A stretch of DNA of 37,232 nt from Bacteroidetes bacterium UBA2322. GTDB taxonomy: Bacteria; Bacteroidota; Bacteroidia; Chitinophagales; UBA2359. The number at the start of each line of letters is the position of its first letter. Within the stretch, counting starts at the first letter, position 1. Positions 18,138 through 25,610 of this stretch are shown here, in pieces. Below the pieces are notes generated by a model. It searched no databases and had not been told where the DNA came from. It was given only the letters and a program-made list of their open reading frames with translations. A program made the position numbers and the translations under genes. The DNA lies in assembly GCA_002345145.1 (NCBI GenBank), contig DDVC01000129.1, positions 1 through 37,232 on the forward strand, read 5' to 3'.

Positions 18138-18353
18138 ATGAGCAACGAAACAAAAATCATTGTAACCATTGCAGAAGACGGCACCATTAGTGCTGAAACC
18201 GAGGGTATTACTGGCGAGGTTTGTATAGGAGAATTAGAAAATCTGCTCCAAGACATAGCCGAAATTGAAAGTATTAAAAAAACCGATGACTACTATCGGG
18301 AAAGCAACATTACCCCAACCATTAAAAACGAAAATAAAATTACAAGAAAATGA
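18138..18353 (+). CDS. DUF2997-like small protein
   Basis: This 71-residue protein begins with a beta hairpin (KIIVTIAEDGTISAETEGI), followed by TGEVCIGELENLL and then a TDDYYRE segment. This is the pattern of DUF2997, whose members have a G-x-x-C turn and a Thr-x-x-(F/Y)-Tyr end. The function is unknown. DUF2997 genes commonly sit beside DUF1257 genes, as here, where the two overlap by the ATGA sequence. A small conserved protein with a single cysteine next to a radical SAM gene could be a modification substrate, a carrier or an assembly factor; this is inference. Confidence 0.75.
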   Translation: MSNETKIIVTIAEDGTISAETEGITGEVCIGELENLLQDIAEIESIKKTDDYYRESNITPTIKNENKITRK

Positions 18354-18889
18354 GTGCAATTATAAAAACCTTAACCCCATTTTTGGATATTTCTATTTTG
18401 AAAGAAGCAATTAGTGAATGTGGATACCATTTTGTTCAACAAGCAAATGGAATAGAAATTGTTGAACTAAAAGGCTACCGACCAACAATTTTTGTTGCAG
18501 ACTCTCGTGGCAGATTTACTTTAACACATGATAGTCATACTCGTAACATAAAAGAGTTTTTGGAAAAGATAACTTCCCAGTATAAAATAGTTTATGCCCG
18601 CAAACAAGAGGAGTTAAGGCGGCTAAAGGAAGAGGAAAAAAGAATGGCAATAGAGAAGGAAAATGCCTTAGTAAAACAGGAGCAGCTTTCCTATGAACAA
18701 AAACTAAGAGAAATTCAGGCACAAAAACAAAGAGCTGAAGAGGAAATGCTCAAAGTGGAGCAAGAAAAAAAGGCATACATAGAAAGCCAGAAAAAAGCGG
18801 TTTACGAAAAAGCAAAGGAAATGGGGTATGAAGTGGAGGAGGTTAAAAAAGCCAATAAAATTCAACTTGTTTTAGTTAAGCGAAAATGA
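18350..18889 (+). CDS. DUF1257 / Ycf35-like protein with coiled-coil insert
   Basis: The 179-residue product has an N-terminal part (KTLTPFLDISILKEAISECG, then GIEIVELKGYRPTIFVADSRGRF) and an HTRNIKEFLEKITSQYK segment that follow the DUF1257 (Ycf35) pattern. The C-terminal YEKAKEMGYEVEEV...IQLVLVKRK matches the usual closing unit. Between them is a Lys/Glu/Gln coiled coil of ~65 residues (about 85-150), probably an oligomerisation arm. The function of Ycf35 is not established. The gene overlaps its neighbours by ATGA at both ends, so translation is likely coupled with the DUF2997-like and radical SAM genes. Confidence 0.75.
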   Translation: MSAIIKTLTPFLDISILKEAISECGYHFVQQANGIEIVELKGYRPTIFVADSRGRFTLTHDSHTRNIKEFLEKITSQYKIVYARKQEELRRLKEEEKRMAIEKENALVKQEQLSYEQKLREIQAQKQRAEEEMLKVEQEKKAYIESQKKAVYEKAKEMGYEVEEVKKANKIQLVLVKRK

Positions 18890-19455
18890 ACATATACCAC
18901 ATTGAACCAACAAGCCATATTTATGGTCCGGGTTGTCGTTTTGTAATATGGACGCAAGGTTGCTCTCTGAGGTGCAAAGGTTGTTGGAATACAGAAACAT
19001 GGGCTTTTAATAGAGGGCATTTGTATTCCACAGAACAGCTCATTGATCAAATCCTTGCCCAAAAGGAATATATTGAGGGGGTAACAATTTTAGGAGGTGA
19101 ACCATTTGACCAATACCAAGAATTGTTAGAATTATGCCAAAGCATAAAAGCCCATAACTTAACCATTATGCTTTATACGGGTTATGAAATGGACGAATTA
19201 CAACAAAAGGCACAAACCGGAATAATAAACCACCTGGATATTCTAATAACCGGAAGGTTTATAGAAAGTAAAAAAAATGTATTTTTGCAATGGATTGGTT
19301 CGGATAATCAGCAGATACATTTCTTATCTGATGCTTATGCTAACTACAAGTTAGACAATGGTAACTATATTGAAGTGATAATTGATGAGGAATTGGGTCA
19401 AACTAATTTTGTGGGATTTGTCAATAGGGCAGAAGTGAAAAAAATCTTGTCTTAA
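18886..19455 (+). CDS. NrdG-like radical SAM protein
   Basis: This 189-residue protein resembles the short radical SAM activases of the NrdG/PflA type. The cluster motif is GCSLRCKGCWN, with Cys26, Cys30 and Cys33. The SAM-binding GGEP motif is in ILGGEPFDQY. An aromatic Trp34 follows the last cysteine, as in NrdG. The start overlaps the previous stop (ATGA). No glycyl radical enzyme with an RVxGY-type motif is encoded in the operon, so a classical NrdG role is unlikely. It may instead activate or modify one of the operon proteins, with the DUF2997/DUF1257 products the nearest candidates. A database would probably label it an anaerobic ribonucleotide reductase activator; that name should be treated with caution. 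Confidence 0.85.
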   Translation: MNIYHIEPTSHIYGPGCRFVIWTQGCSLRCKGCWNTETWAFNRGHLYSTEQLIDQILAQKEYIEGVTILGGEPFDQYQELLELCQSIKAHNLTIMLYTGYEMDELQQKAQTGIINHLDILITGRFIESKKNVFLQWIGSDNQQIHFLSDAYANYKLDNGNYIEVIIDEELGQTNFVGFVNRAEVKKILS

Positions 19456-19485
19456 TCTGATTAGTACCACCCTAATCTTTCACCC

Positions 19486-19770
19486 ATGCCACCCCCCCTA
19501 ATCACCACCCTGCAAACCTATTTTACCCGCCATACTGCCGTGCAAAAGGTTTACTTGTTTGGCTCTTATGCTCGCGGCAGCGCCACTGAAAATAGCGATA
19601 TAGATATTTTGCTCGAACTGAAAAAACCTGTTACCATTAGCCTGTTAGATATTGCCACCATGCAAATAGAGCTATCGGAGCAGTTAAAACGCAGTGTGGA
19701 CATATTGACATCGGCAGGTATTTCTCCCCACATCAAACCTTTTATAGACAGGGAAAAAATCTTGCCTTAG
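19486..19770 (+). CDS. Orphan MNT-type nucleotidyltransferase
   Basis: This 94-residue minimal nucleotidyltransferase has the signature GSYARGS (about residues 26-32) followed by SDIDILLEL, which carries the two metal-binding aspartates; a third acidic site is in SVDIL. Such proteins usually act as the antitoxin half of HEPN/MNT pairs, where they AMPylate the HEPN toxin (MntA/HepT). No HEPN gene lies beside it: upstream is the radical SAM operon and downstream, 12 bp away, is convergent metF. Codon use resembles the core genes more than the operon. The gap of 30 bp to the radical SAM gene leaves open whether it belongs to that operon. Confidence 0.82.
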   Translation: MPPPLITTLQTYFTRHTAVQKVYLFGSYARGSATENSDIDILLELKKPVTISLLDIATMQIELSEQLKRSVDILTSAGISPHIKPFIDREKILP

Positions 19771-19782
19771 CCCAATCCCCCC

Positions 19783-20736
19783 TCACCCCACACCCTTCAT
19801 AATTTGCTGAACCGAGTGGGCGTTACTCATAGTATAAAAGTGCAGGCACGGAACCCCATAAGCAAGCAGTTGTTTACACTGTTCAATAGTCCACTCAATA
19901 CCGGCTTGCTCGGCGGCTTCATCGGTAGGGCAGGCGGCTATGGCATCGGTAAGGTCTTCGGGCAAGCAAATGTTAAATGCGCTGGGCAGCGTGTGTATTT
20001 GCAATTTTCGGGTTATGGGTTTAAGACCCGGTATTATCGGAACGGTAATACCTATGCTGCGGCACGCTTTTTCAAAAGCCATAAACTTTTGGTTATCAAA
20101 AAACATTTGCGTAACAATGTAATGCGCACCCGCATCTACTTTTTGTTTCAGGTATTGCAAGTCGGCTTTTAGGTTGGGGGCTTCTATGTGTTTTTCGGGA
20201 TAACCTGCCACTCCTATACAAAAATCGGTTTTAAAACCATTGGTAAGGTCTTCTTCCAGGTAAATGCCGTTGTTCATATTTACCGTTTGCTGTACCAGTT
20301 CAAGCGCATTTTTGTTGCCTTTGGGTTCGGGTACAAATTTAGTTTCGGGTTTTACCGCATCGCCGCGCAGCAGCAGCACGTTGTTTATGCCCAAGTAGTG
20401 CAGGTCAACCAAGGCATCTTCGGTTTCGGCGCGGCTAAAACCGCCGCATACCAAGTGCGGCACAGCATCTACACCGTATTTATACATAATGGCGGCACAA
20501 ATACCCACCGTACCCGGGCGCTTGCGAATGTGTACCTTTTCAAACAAACCGTTATCCAACTGTTTGTATTTAAACTCTGCCCTGTGGTAGGTAACGTTTA
20601 TAAAGGGCGGGTTAAACTCCATCAGTTGGTCTAAAATGCGGTAAACCGATTGTATGCTTTTGCCCTTCAGCGGGGGCAGTATCTCAAAAGATACAGGCGT
20701 ATGGGTGCGGTTGGCAAGGTGTTCGGTAACTTTCAC
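19783..20736 (-). CDS. metF: Methylenetetrahydrofolate reductase
   Basis: This 317-residue enzyme reduces 5,10-methylene-THF to 5-methyl-THF with FAD, feeding methionine synthesis. It shows the family start SFEILPPLKGKSI, then NVTYHRAE, CGGFSRAETED, LLLRGDAV, and GAHYIVTQMFFDNQKF, with IPGLKPIT. The start is GTG at 20736, chosen because MKVTEHL is the usual beginning and no in-frame ATG lies upstream. The gene is convergent with the MNT gene and divergent from pepP. No methionine synthase or other methionine gene is in the window. Confidence 0.95.
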   Translation of the reverse strand: MKVTEHLANRTHTPVSFEILPPLKGKSIQSVYRILDQLMEFNPPFINVTYHRAEFKYKQLDNGLFEKVHIRKRPGTVGICAAIMYKYGVDAVPHLVCGGFSRAETEDALVDLHYLGINNVLLLRGDAVKPETKFVPEPKGNKNALELVQQTVNMNNGIYLEEDLTNGFKTDFCIGVAGYPEKHIEAPNLKADLQYLKQKVDAGAHYIVTQMFFDNQKFMAFEKACRSIGITVPIIPGLKPITRKLQIHTLPSAFNICLPEDLTDAIAACPTDEAAEQAGIEWTIEQCKQLLAYGVPCLHFYTMSNAHSVQQIMKGVG

Positions 20737-20809
20737 AGGAGCAGGCGTTTTTTGCAGTGGTTGTAAGTAAATGATATTTATCTTAATGTTTAGCCGGGTA
20801 ATGCTTTGG

Positions 20810-20817
20810 CAAAGGTA
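20810..20817 (-). promoter_or_regulatory. Candidate -7 box for metF
   Basis: On the minus strand this reads TACCTTTG, an exact match to TAnnTTTG, about 75 bp before the GTG start. A -33 TTG at the expected distance was not seen. No SAM-type riboswitch fold was recognised in the leader. Confidence 0.35.
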
Positions 20818-20905
20818 AACAGATTACCCTTGCAGTTTGTTTGTTGGCAGTAATTGGGGTAGGGTAGGAGGTTTAAGCTCAAAGAGTAAAACAACCGGTG
20901 GTTAA

Positions 20906-20939
20906 TTGCCGTTTTTCCCCAAATCAATTTGTACCTTTG
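20906..20939 (+). promoter_or_regulatory. Candidate promoter of pepP
   Basis: TTG at 20906-20908 and TACCTTTG at 20932-20939, separated by 23 bp, fit the Bacteroidota consensus. The start of transcription would be about 60 bp before the ATG at 21005. Confidence 0.55.
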
Positions 20940-21004
20940 CAGCATAATAGTCCGCTATACTCCTTTGTTTCTCCTTTTTTAGTTTTTAAACGCCCCCTTT
21001 TTTC

Positions 21005-22294
21005 ATGAAATATACCCCCATTAACCCCGATTTGTTTGTGCAAAACCGCGCCCGGTTTGTAAAAGAAATGCAGCCAAATGCCATAGCCATTTTCATTGCC
21101 AACGATGAAATGCCCCGCAGCGCCGACAGTTTTTTTACCTTCCGACAAAATGCCGACTTGTTTTACCTTACCGGTATTGACCAAGAGCAAACCATATTAG
21201 TGCTTTTTCCTAATCACCCCCTACCTGCCAACCGCGAAATCCTCTTTATCCGCCGCACCAATGAGCATATTGCAGTGTGGGAAGGACACAAATACACCAT
21301 TCAAGAAGCCCGACAAACATCGGGCATAACCAATATACAGTGGGCAGATACCTTTGAATCTATCCTGCCCTCGCTTATGTATGAGGCGCAAACCTGTTAC
21401 CTCAACCTAAACGAACACGCCCGAATGCACACCTCCGTGCCCGACCGTGAGCTGCGGTTTGCCCGCGAAATGCAGCAAAATTTTCCGCTCCACCGCTTTA
21501 AACGCAGCGCACCTATTATGCACCAACTTCGGTCTATTAAATCGGATATTGAACTGGCGCTTATGGGCAAAGCCATTCATATTACCGAAAAAGCCTTTCG
21601 CAGGGTGCTGTCTTTTGTAAAACCCGGCGTGCATGAATACGAAATTGAAGCCGAAATACAACACGAATACCTCATTAACAGAGCAACCGGACCGGCTTAC
21701 AATTCCATTATAGCATCGGGCAAAGACTCCTGCATCTTGCACTATAACAATAATAACAAGCAGTGCAATGACGGCGACATCTTGCTCATGGATTTTGGCG
21801 CAGATTATGCCAACTATGCCGCCGACCTTAGCCGCACCATTCCCGTAAACGGACGCTTTACCCCGCGCCAAAAAGACGTTTACAACGCCGTATTGCGCAC
21901 TTTTCACTTTGCCAAGTCTATGCTCCGACCCGGCACACTCATAGAGGAGTACCACAAAGAAGTAGGTAAATTTGTAGAAGCAGAACTCATACAGCTCAAC
22001 CTGCTCAATGCCGCCGATGTAGCCAAACAAGACCCCGATAAACCGCTGTATAAAAAATACTTTATGCACGGCACTTCGCACTACTTAGGCATAGATGTGC
22101 ATGATGTAGGCAACCGATACGTACCTATGCAGCCCGGCATGGTGTTTACCTGCGAACCCGGTATTTACATTCCCGATGAAAATTTGGGTATCAGGTTAGA
22201 AAACGACATCTTAGTTACGCACGATAATCCTATTGACCTTATGGCTTCTATACCCATTGAAGCTGCCGAAATAGAAGAACTCATGAACCGGTAA
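21005..22294 (+). CDS. pepP: Xaa-Pro aminopeptidase (aminopeptidase P)
   Basis: This 429-residue metallopeptidase removes N-terminal residues that precede proline. The N-terminal AMP_N domain (PDLFVQNRARFVKEM, FFTFRQNADLFYLTGI) is followed by a pita-bread fold with the dinuclear metal ligands: two aspartates in DFGADYANYAADLSRT, His in HGTSHYLGIDVHD, Glu in TCEPGIYI, and Glu in IRLENDILVT. There is no signal peptide, so it is cytosolic. The length is typical. It is transcribed alone or together with purL, which begins 147 bp later. Confidence 0.94.
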   Translation: MKYTPINPDLFVQNRARFVKEMQPNAIAIFIANDEMPRSADSFFTFRQNADLFYLTGIDQEQTILVLFPNHPLPANREILFIRRTNEHIAVWEGHKYTIQEARQTSGITNIQWADTFESILPSLMYEAQTCYLNLNEHARMHTSVPDRELRFAREMQQNFPLHRFKRSAPIMHQLRSIKSDIELALMGKAIHITEKAFRRVLSFVKPGVHEYEIEAEIQHEYLINRATGPAYNSIIASGKDSCILHYNNNNKQCNDGDILLMDFGADYANYAADLSRTIPVNGRFTPRQKDVYNAVLRTFHFAKSMLRPGTLIEEYHKEVGKFVEAELIQLNLLNAADVAKQDPDKPLYKKYFMHGTSHYLGIDVHDVGNRYVPMQPGMVFTCEPGIYIPDENLGIRLENDILVTHDNPIDLMASIPIEAAEIEELMNR

Positions 22295-22307
22295 GCGCTA
22301 AGTACAC

Positions 22308-22400
22308 CTGCCAACTGCCATTTAAACCGCGCTCCCCCACACCCCCTCTCTCAAAAAAAGGCTGATTGTTACCGGTTGCTTACTGCCAACTGCCATTTAA
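22308..22400 (+). repeat. Direct repeat pair between pepP and purL
   Basis: CTGCCAACTGCCATTTAA occurs exactly at 22308-22325 and again at 22383-22400, with the 7-mer ACTGCCA or CTGCCA also tandem inside. The start-to-start spacing is 75 bp. Its role is unknown; slippage-type intergenic repetition is likely. Confidence 0.6.
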
Positions 22401-22441
22401 CCTTCATTATCTGCCCACCAACAAATAACAACCAAAATAAA

Positions 22442-25400
22442 ATGTACCATTTTGTACAGCTTACCTATCAGGAACACATAACCGATGTACCCGCCCGGCA
22501 GCTTGCCGAAAAAGCACAAAAATACTTTGGCATACAAACCGGCAAGGTAAAAAGCAGCAAAGCGTTTGCCATAGGTTATCAACTAACCGAAATGGAAGCA
22601 GCCGAATTTGCCCACAAGTGCCTGCACGATTTTATAGTAAACGATATTTACATAAATGAACTGATGCCTCAAAACGGGTATGCAGCTTATATAGCCATAG
22701 CCAAGTTGCCCGGCGTTACCGATGATGAAGGCACCTCAGCACAAAAAGCCCTTAGCGATTACCTCAATACCCCCATTGATACCCGCACACAGCATATTTT
22801 TTCGCAAGAAATTTACTATATCCAAAACCCGCTCACGCCGGTTGAATTGCAAACATTAGCAAACGAGTTGGGCAACCCGCTCATTAACCAGTTTAACTTT
22901 GCCGCACACAAAACACTCACTACCGATAAGCTATACATACCCGAAGTAAGGGTAAAAGCCGATGACTCCGTGCTTGCCATAGACATTAACCTGCCCGATG
23001 ATGCACTCATGCAGCTATCCAAACAAATGCTGTTGGCGCTTAATCTGGACGAGATGAAAGCCATTCAAGCCTATTACCGCCAGCCCGATACCATTGAGCA
23101 GCGCAAAAAAGCAGGTTTGCCCATTATGCCTACCGATTGCGAGTTAGAAATTCTTGCCCAAACTTGGAGCGAACACTGCAAACACAAGGAGTTTAACGCC
23201 ACTATTCACTACCAAAACCACGAAACCGGCGAAAATACTACCATCAACTCCTTGTTTAAAACCTTTATTAAAGGCGCTACCGACAAAGTTGCCCAAAACC
23301 TTGCCGAAAAGGGCAATAACTGGTTGGTAAAAGTATTTGCCGATAACGCCGGTGTGGTAAAAATAAACGACCAACTCAATTTTGTTTGGAAGGTAGAAAC
23401 CCACAACTCGCCCTCTGCCCTTGACCCCTACGGCGGAGCTATTACCGGCATTTTAGGCAATAACCGCGACCCGCTTGGCACCGGCGTAGGCGGAGCAAAA
23501 CTCCTTTTTAATACCAATGTGCTTTGTTTTGGTAAGCCCGATTTTAAGGGAAAACTCCTCACCGGTCAGTTGCACCCCAAGCGCATTTTTAACGGTGTGC
23601 GCCACGGCATTGAAGATGGCGGCAATAAATCGGGCATTCCTACCGTAAACGGCGCTATTGTTTTTGACGACCGTTTCAGCGGCAAACCCCTTGTTTATTG
23701 CGGCACCGGCGCTATTATGGAGCCTTATTACCACGGCAAACCCGCTTGGGAAAAACCCATTGCCCCTAATGATGTTATCCTTATGGCAGGCGGCAGAGTG
23801 GGAAAAGACGGCATACATGGCGCTACCTTTTCATCGGTAGAAATAGATGAACACTCTCCGCAATCGGCAGTGCAAATAGGCAGCCCCATTACCCAAAAAC
23901 TGCTCGCCGATTTTTTGGTGCGCGCCTGCCACTTAGGTTTGGTAAAATGCAGTACCGATAATGGTGCCGGCGGGCTCAGCTCCTCCATAGGCGAGCTGGC
24001 TACCATTAGCGGCGGAGCGGTTATTCATTTAGAAAAAGTGCCGCTCAAGTATTCGGGCTTAAAGCCGTGGGAAATTTTTGTTTCCGAATCGCAAGAACGC
24101 ATGACCATTGTTGCCCAGCCCGATGATGTGGCTGCCCTGTTTGCCTTAGCAAACGATATGGAAGTAGAAATGACCGATATTGGCATTTTTACCAACTCCG
24201 GCAACCTTGATGTGCGTTTTAACAACAAACCCGTAGCGATGCTCAATATGCACTTTTTGCATGAAGGTGTGCCTACCAAAACCCTTTATGCCGAGTGGCA
24301 AAAACCCCAACTCCAAGAACCCACCCTGCCTGCTGATTTAGATTACAACCAAGTTCTGCTCCGGCTAATGGGTAGCCTCAACATTTGCTCGCGCGAAAAC
24401 GTAATACGCCAGTACGACCACGAAGTAAAGGGCAGAACAGTGGTAAAACCGCTAATGGGTCCGCAGGGAAAAGCGCCCCAAGATGCCGCTGTTTTGCGCG
24501 TAGGGTTCAACACCGATGAGGGTATTATTGTATCAAATGGTATTATACCCCACTACGGCGATATTGATGCCTACCAAATGTCGGCGGGGGCTTTTGATGA
24601 GGCAGTGCGACAAATTATATCAGTAGGGGGCAGCCTGCCCAATACTGCTACCGGCGACGGCATTTTTTGGTCGGTAAACGATAATTTTTGCGTGCCCGAT
24701 TCGGTATATGACCCCCAAACCAACCCCGATGGCAAGGAAAAATTGGCAAAATTGGTGCAAATGTGCCAAGCCTTGTACGACATGGCTACCTTTTATGATA
24801 TACCGCTTACATCGGGTAAAGACAGTATGAAAAACGATTTTAAAGCCGATGGGGTAAAAATATCCGTTCCGCCCACCATTTTGTATTCAATGGCAGCAAA
24901 ATTGCCCGATATAAGATACACCGTAACCAGCGAGTTTAAGGCATCGGGCGACCTTGTTTACCAACTTGGGCGCACCTACAACGAATTGGGCGCCTCGCAA
25001 TTTTACCAACTCTTTAACCATTTGGGCGCTAATGTGCCCCAAGTGCGCAAAGAACTTGCCCGCAGCCTCTACCTTAAAATAATGGAAGCCAACCGCCTTC
25101 AACTCTTAGAAAGCAGCCACGACCTTTCTGATGGCGGGCTTGCCGTAGCCCTTGCTGAGTGCGCTTTTGGCGGCAATTTAGGGGCACAAATCAACCTTTT
25201 TGCCGGCAAAGGCGATGAGTTAAACCTCAATGCTCTCTTGTTTTCAGAGTCGCACAGCCGTTTTGTGGTAACGGTTCAGCCCGGCAACCGCATGTTGTTT
25301 GAACAAATGATGGGCAACCATGCCCGCCTCATAGGGGAGGTTACAACTGAGCCTGCCCTGCGCATTTCGTACTGTGGCAGCGAGGTGGTAAACCTGCCCG

Positions 25401-25447
25401 TAGAAGCCCTGTTAGATGCGTGGAACAATGGGCTGGCTATGGTGTAA
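22442..25447 (+). CDS. purL: Phosphoribosylformylglycinamidine synthase, large type lacking the glutaminase domain
   Basis: This 1001-residue purine enzyme converts FGAR to FGAM using ATP and ammonia from glutamine. The N-terminal ~150 residues form the PurS-like region (KLPGVTDDEGTSAQKALSDYL). The linker has LAQTWSEHCKHKEFNATI, and the two AIRS-like synthase halves include KVETHNSPSALDPYGGAITGILGNNRD, CSTDNGAGGLSS and LTSGKDSMKNDF. The protein ends just after the second half, with none of the class I glutaminase motifs that the ~1300-residue enzymes carry at the C-terminus. A separate PurQ must therefore exist elsewhere. The ATG at 22442 was chosen; an upstream ATG at 22376 adds 22 residues encoded partly by the intergenic repeat. 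Confidence 0.93.
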   Translation: MYHFVQLTYQEHITDVPARQLAEKAQKYFGIQTGKVKSSKAFAIGYQLTEMEAAEFAHKCLHDFIVNDIYINELMPQNGYAAYIAIAKLPGVTDDEGTSAQKALSDYLNTPIDTRTQHIFSQEIYYIQNPLTPVELQTLANELGNPLINQFNFAAHKTLTTDKLYIPEVRVKADDSVLAIDINLPDDALMQLSKQMLLALNLDEMKAIQAYYRQPDTIEQRKKAGLPIMPTDCELEILAQTWSEHCKHKEFNATIHYQNHETGENTTINSLFKTFIKGATDKVAQNLAEKGNNWLVKVFADNAGVVKINDQLNFVWKVETHNSPSALDPYGGAITGILGNNRDPLGTGVGGAKLLFNTNVLCFGKPDFKGKLLTGQLHPKRIFNGVRHGIEDGGNKSGIPTVNGAIVFDDRFSGKPLVYCGTGAIMEPYYHGKPAWEKPIAPNDVILMAGGRVGKDGIHGATFSSVEIDEHSPQSAVQIGSPITQKLLADFLVRACHLGLVKCSTDNGAGGLSSSIGELATISGGAVIHLEKVPLKYSGLKPWEIFVSESQERMTIVAQPDDVAALFALANDMEVEMTDIGIFTNSGNLDVRFNNKPVAMLNMHFLHEGVPTKTLYAEWQKPQLQEPTLPADLDYNQVLLRLMGSLNICSRENVIRQYDHEVKGRTVVKPLMGPQGKAPQDAAVLRVGFNTDEGIIVSNGIIPHYGDIDAYQMSAGAFDEAVRQIISVGGSLPNTATGDGIFWSVNDNFCVPDSVYDPQTNPDGKEKLAKLVQMCQALYDMATFYDIPLTSGKDSMKNDFKADGVKISVPPTILYSMAAKLPDIRYTVTSEFKASGDLVYQLGRTYNELGASQFYQLFNHLGANVPQVRKELARSLYLKIMEANRLQLLESSHDLSDGGLAVALAECAFGGNLGAQINLFAGKGDELNLNALLFSESHSRFVVTVQPGNRMLFEQMMGNHARLIGEVTTEPALRISYCGSEVVNLPVEALLDAWNNGLAMV

Positions 25448-25610
25448 AAGACGGATAGTATTGGGTAGTGAAAAGTGAAGAGGGAGTAAGTAGTGGGTAG
25501 TCGGTATTTGGTATTGAGAATTTGGCAGTGAGTATTCAGTAGTAAATAGTTTTGGTAAATAGAGTTGTCTGGTAACTAATAACTAATAACTAACCACTAA
25601 CCAAATAAGG
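25448..25610. other. Low-complexity intergenic DNA
   Basis: This gap between convergent genes is built of degenerate GTAGT/AGTATT words and a TAACTAA-type tandem near 25575-25605. No gene or clear hairpin terminator is seen. Confidence 0.5.

Noticed and set aside
18886..19455. Naming the small radical SAM gene nrdG
   Set aside because: No glycyl radical enzyme is in the operon and the context is unrelated to nucleotide reduction, so the symbol was withheld.
20188..20634. Plus-strand open frame inside metF
   Set aside because: The opposite strand encodes a complete, clearly conserved MetF; this is a shadow frame.
20737..20830. SAM-type riboswitch upstream of metF
   Set aside because: The short leader shows no conserved riboswitch core or convincing pairing.
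21407..22081. Minus-strand open frame of 224 residues inside pepP
   Set aside because: Shadow of a full-length, motif-complete aminopeptidase P.
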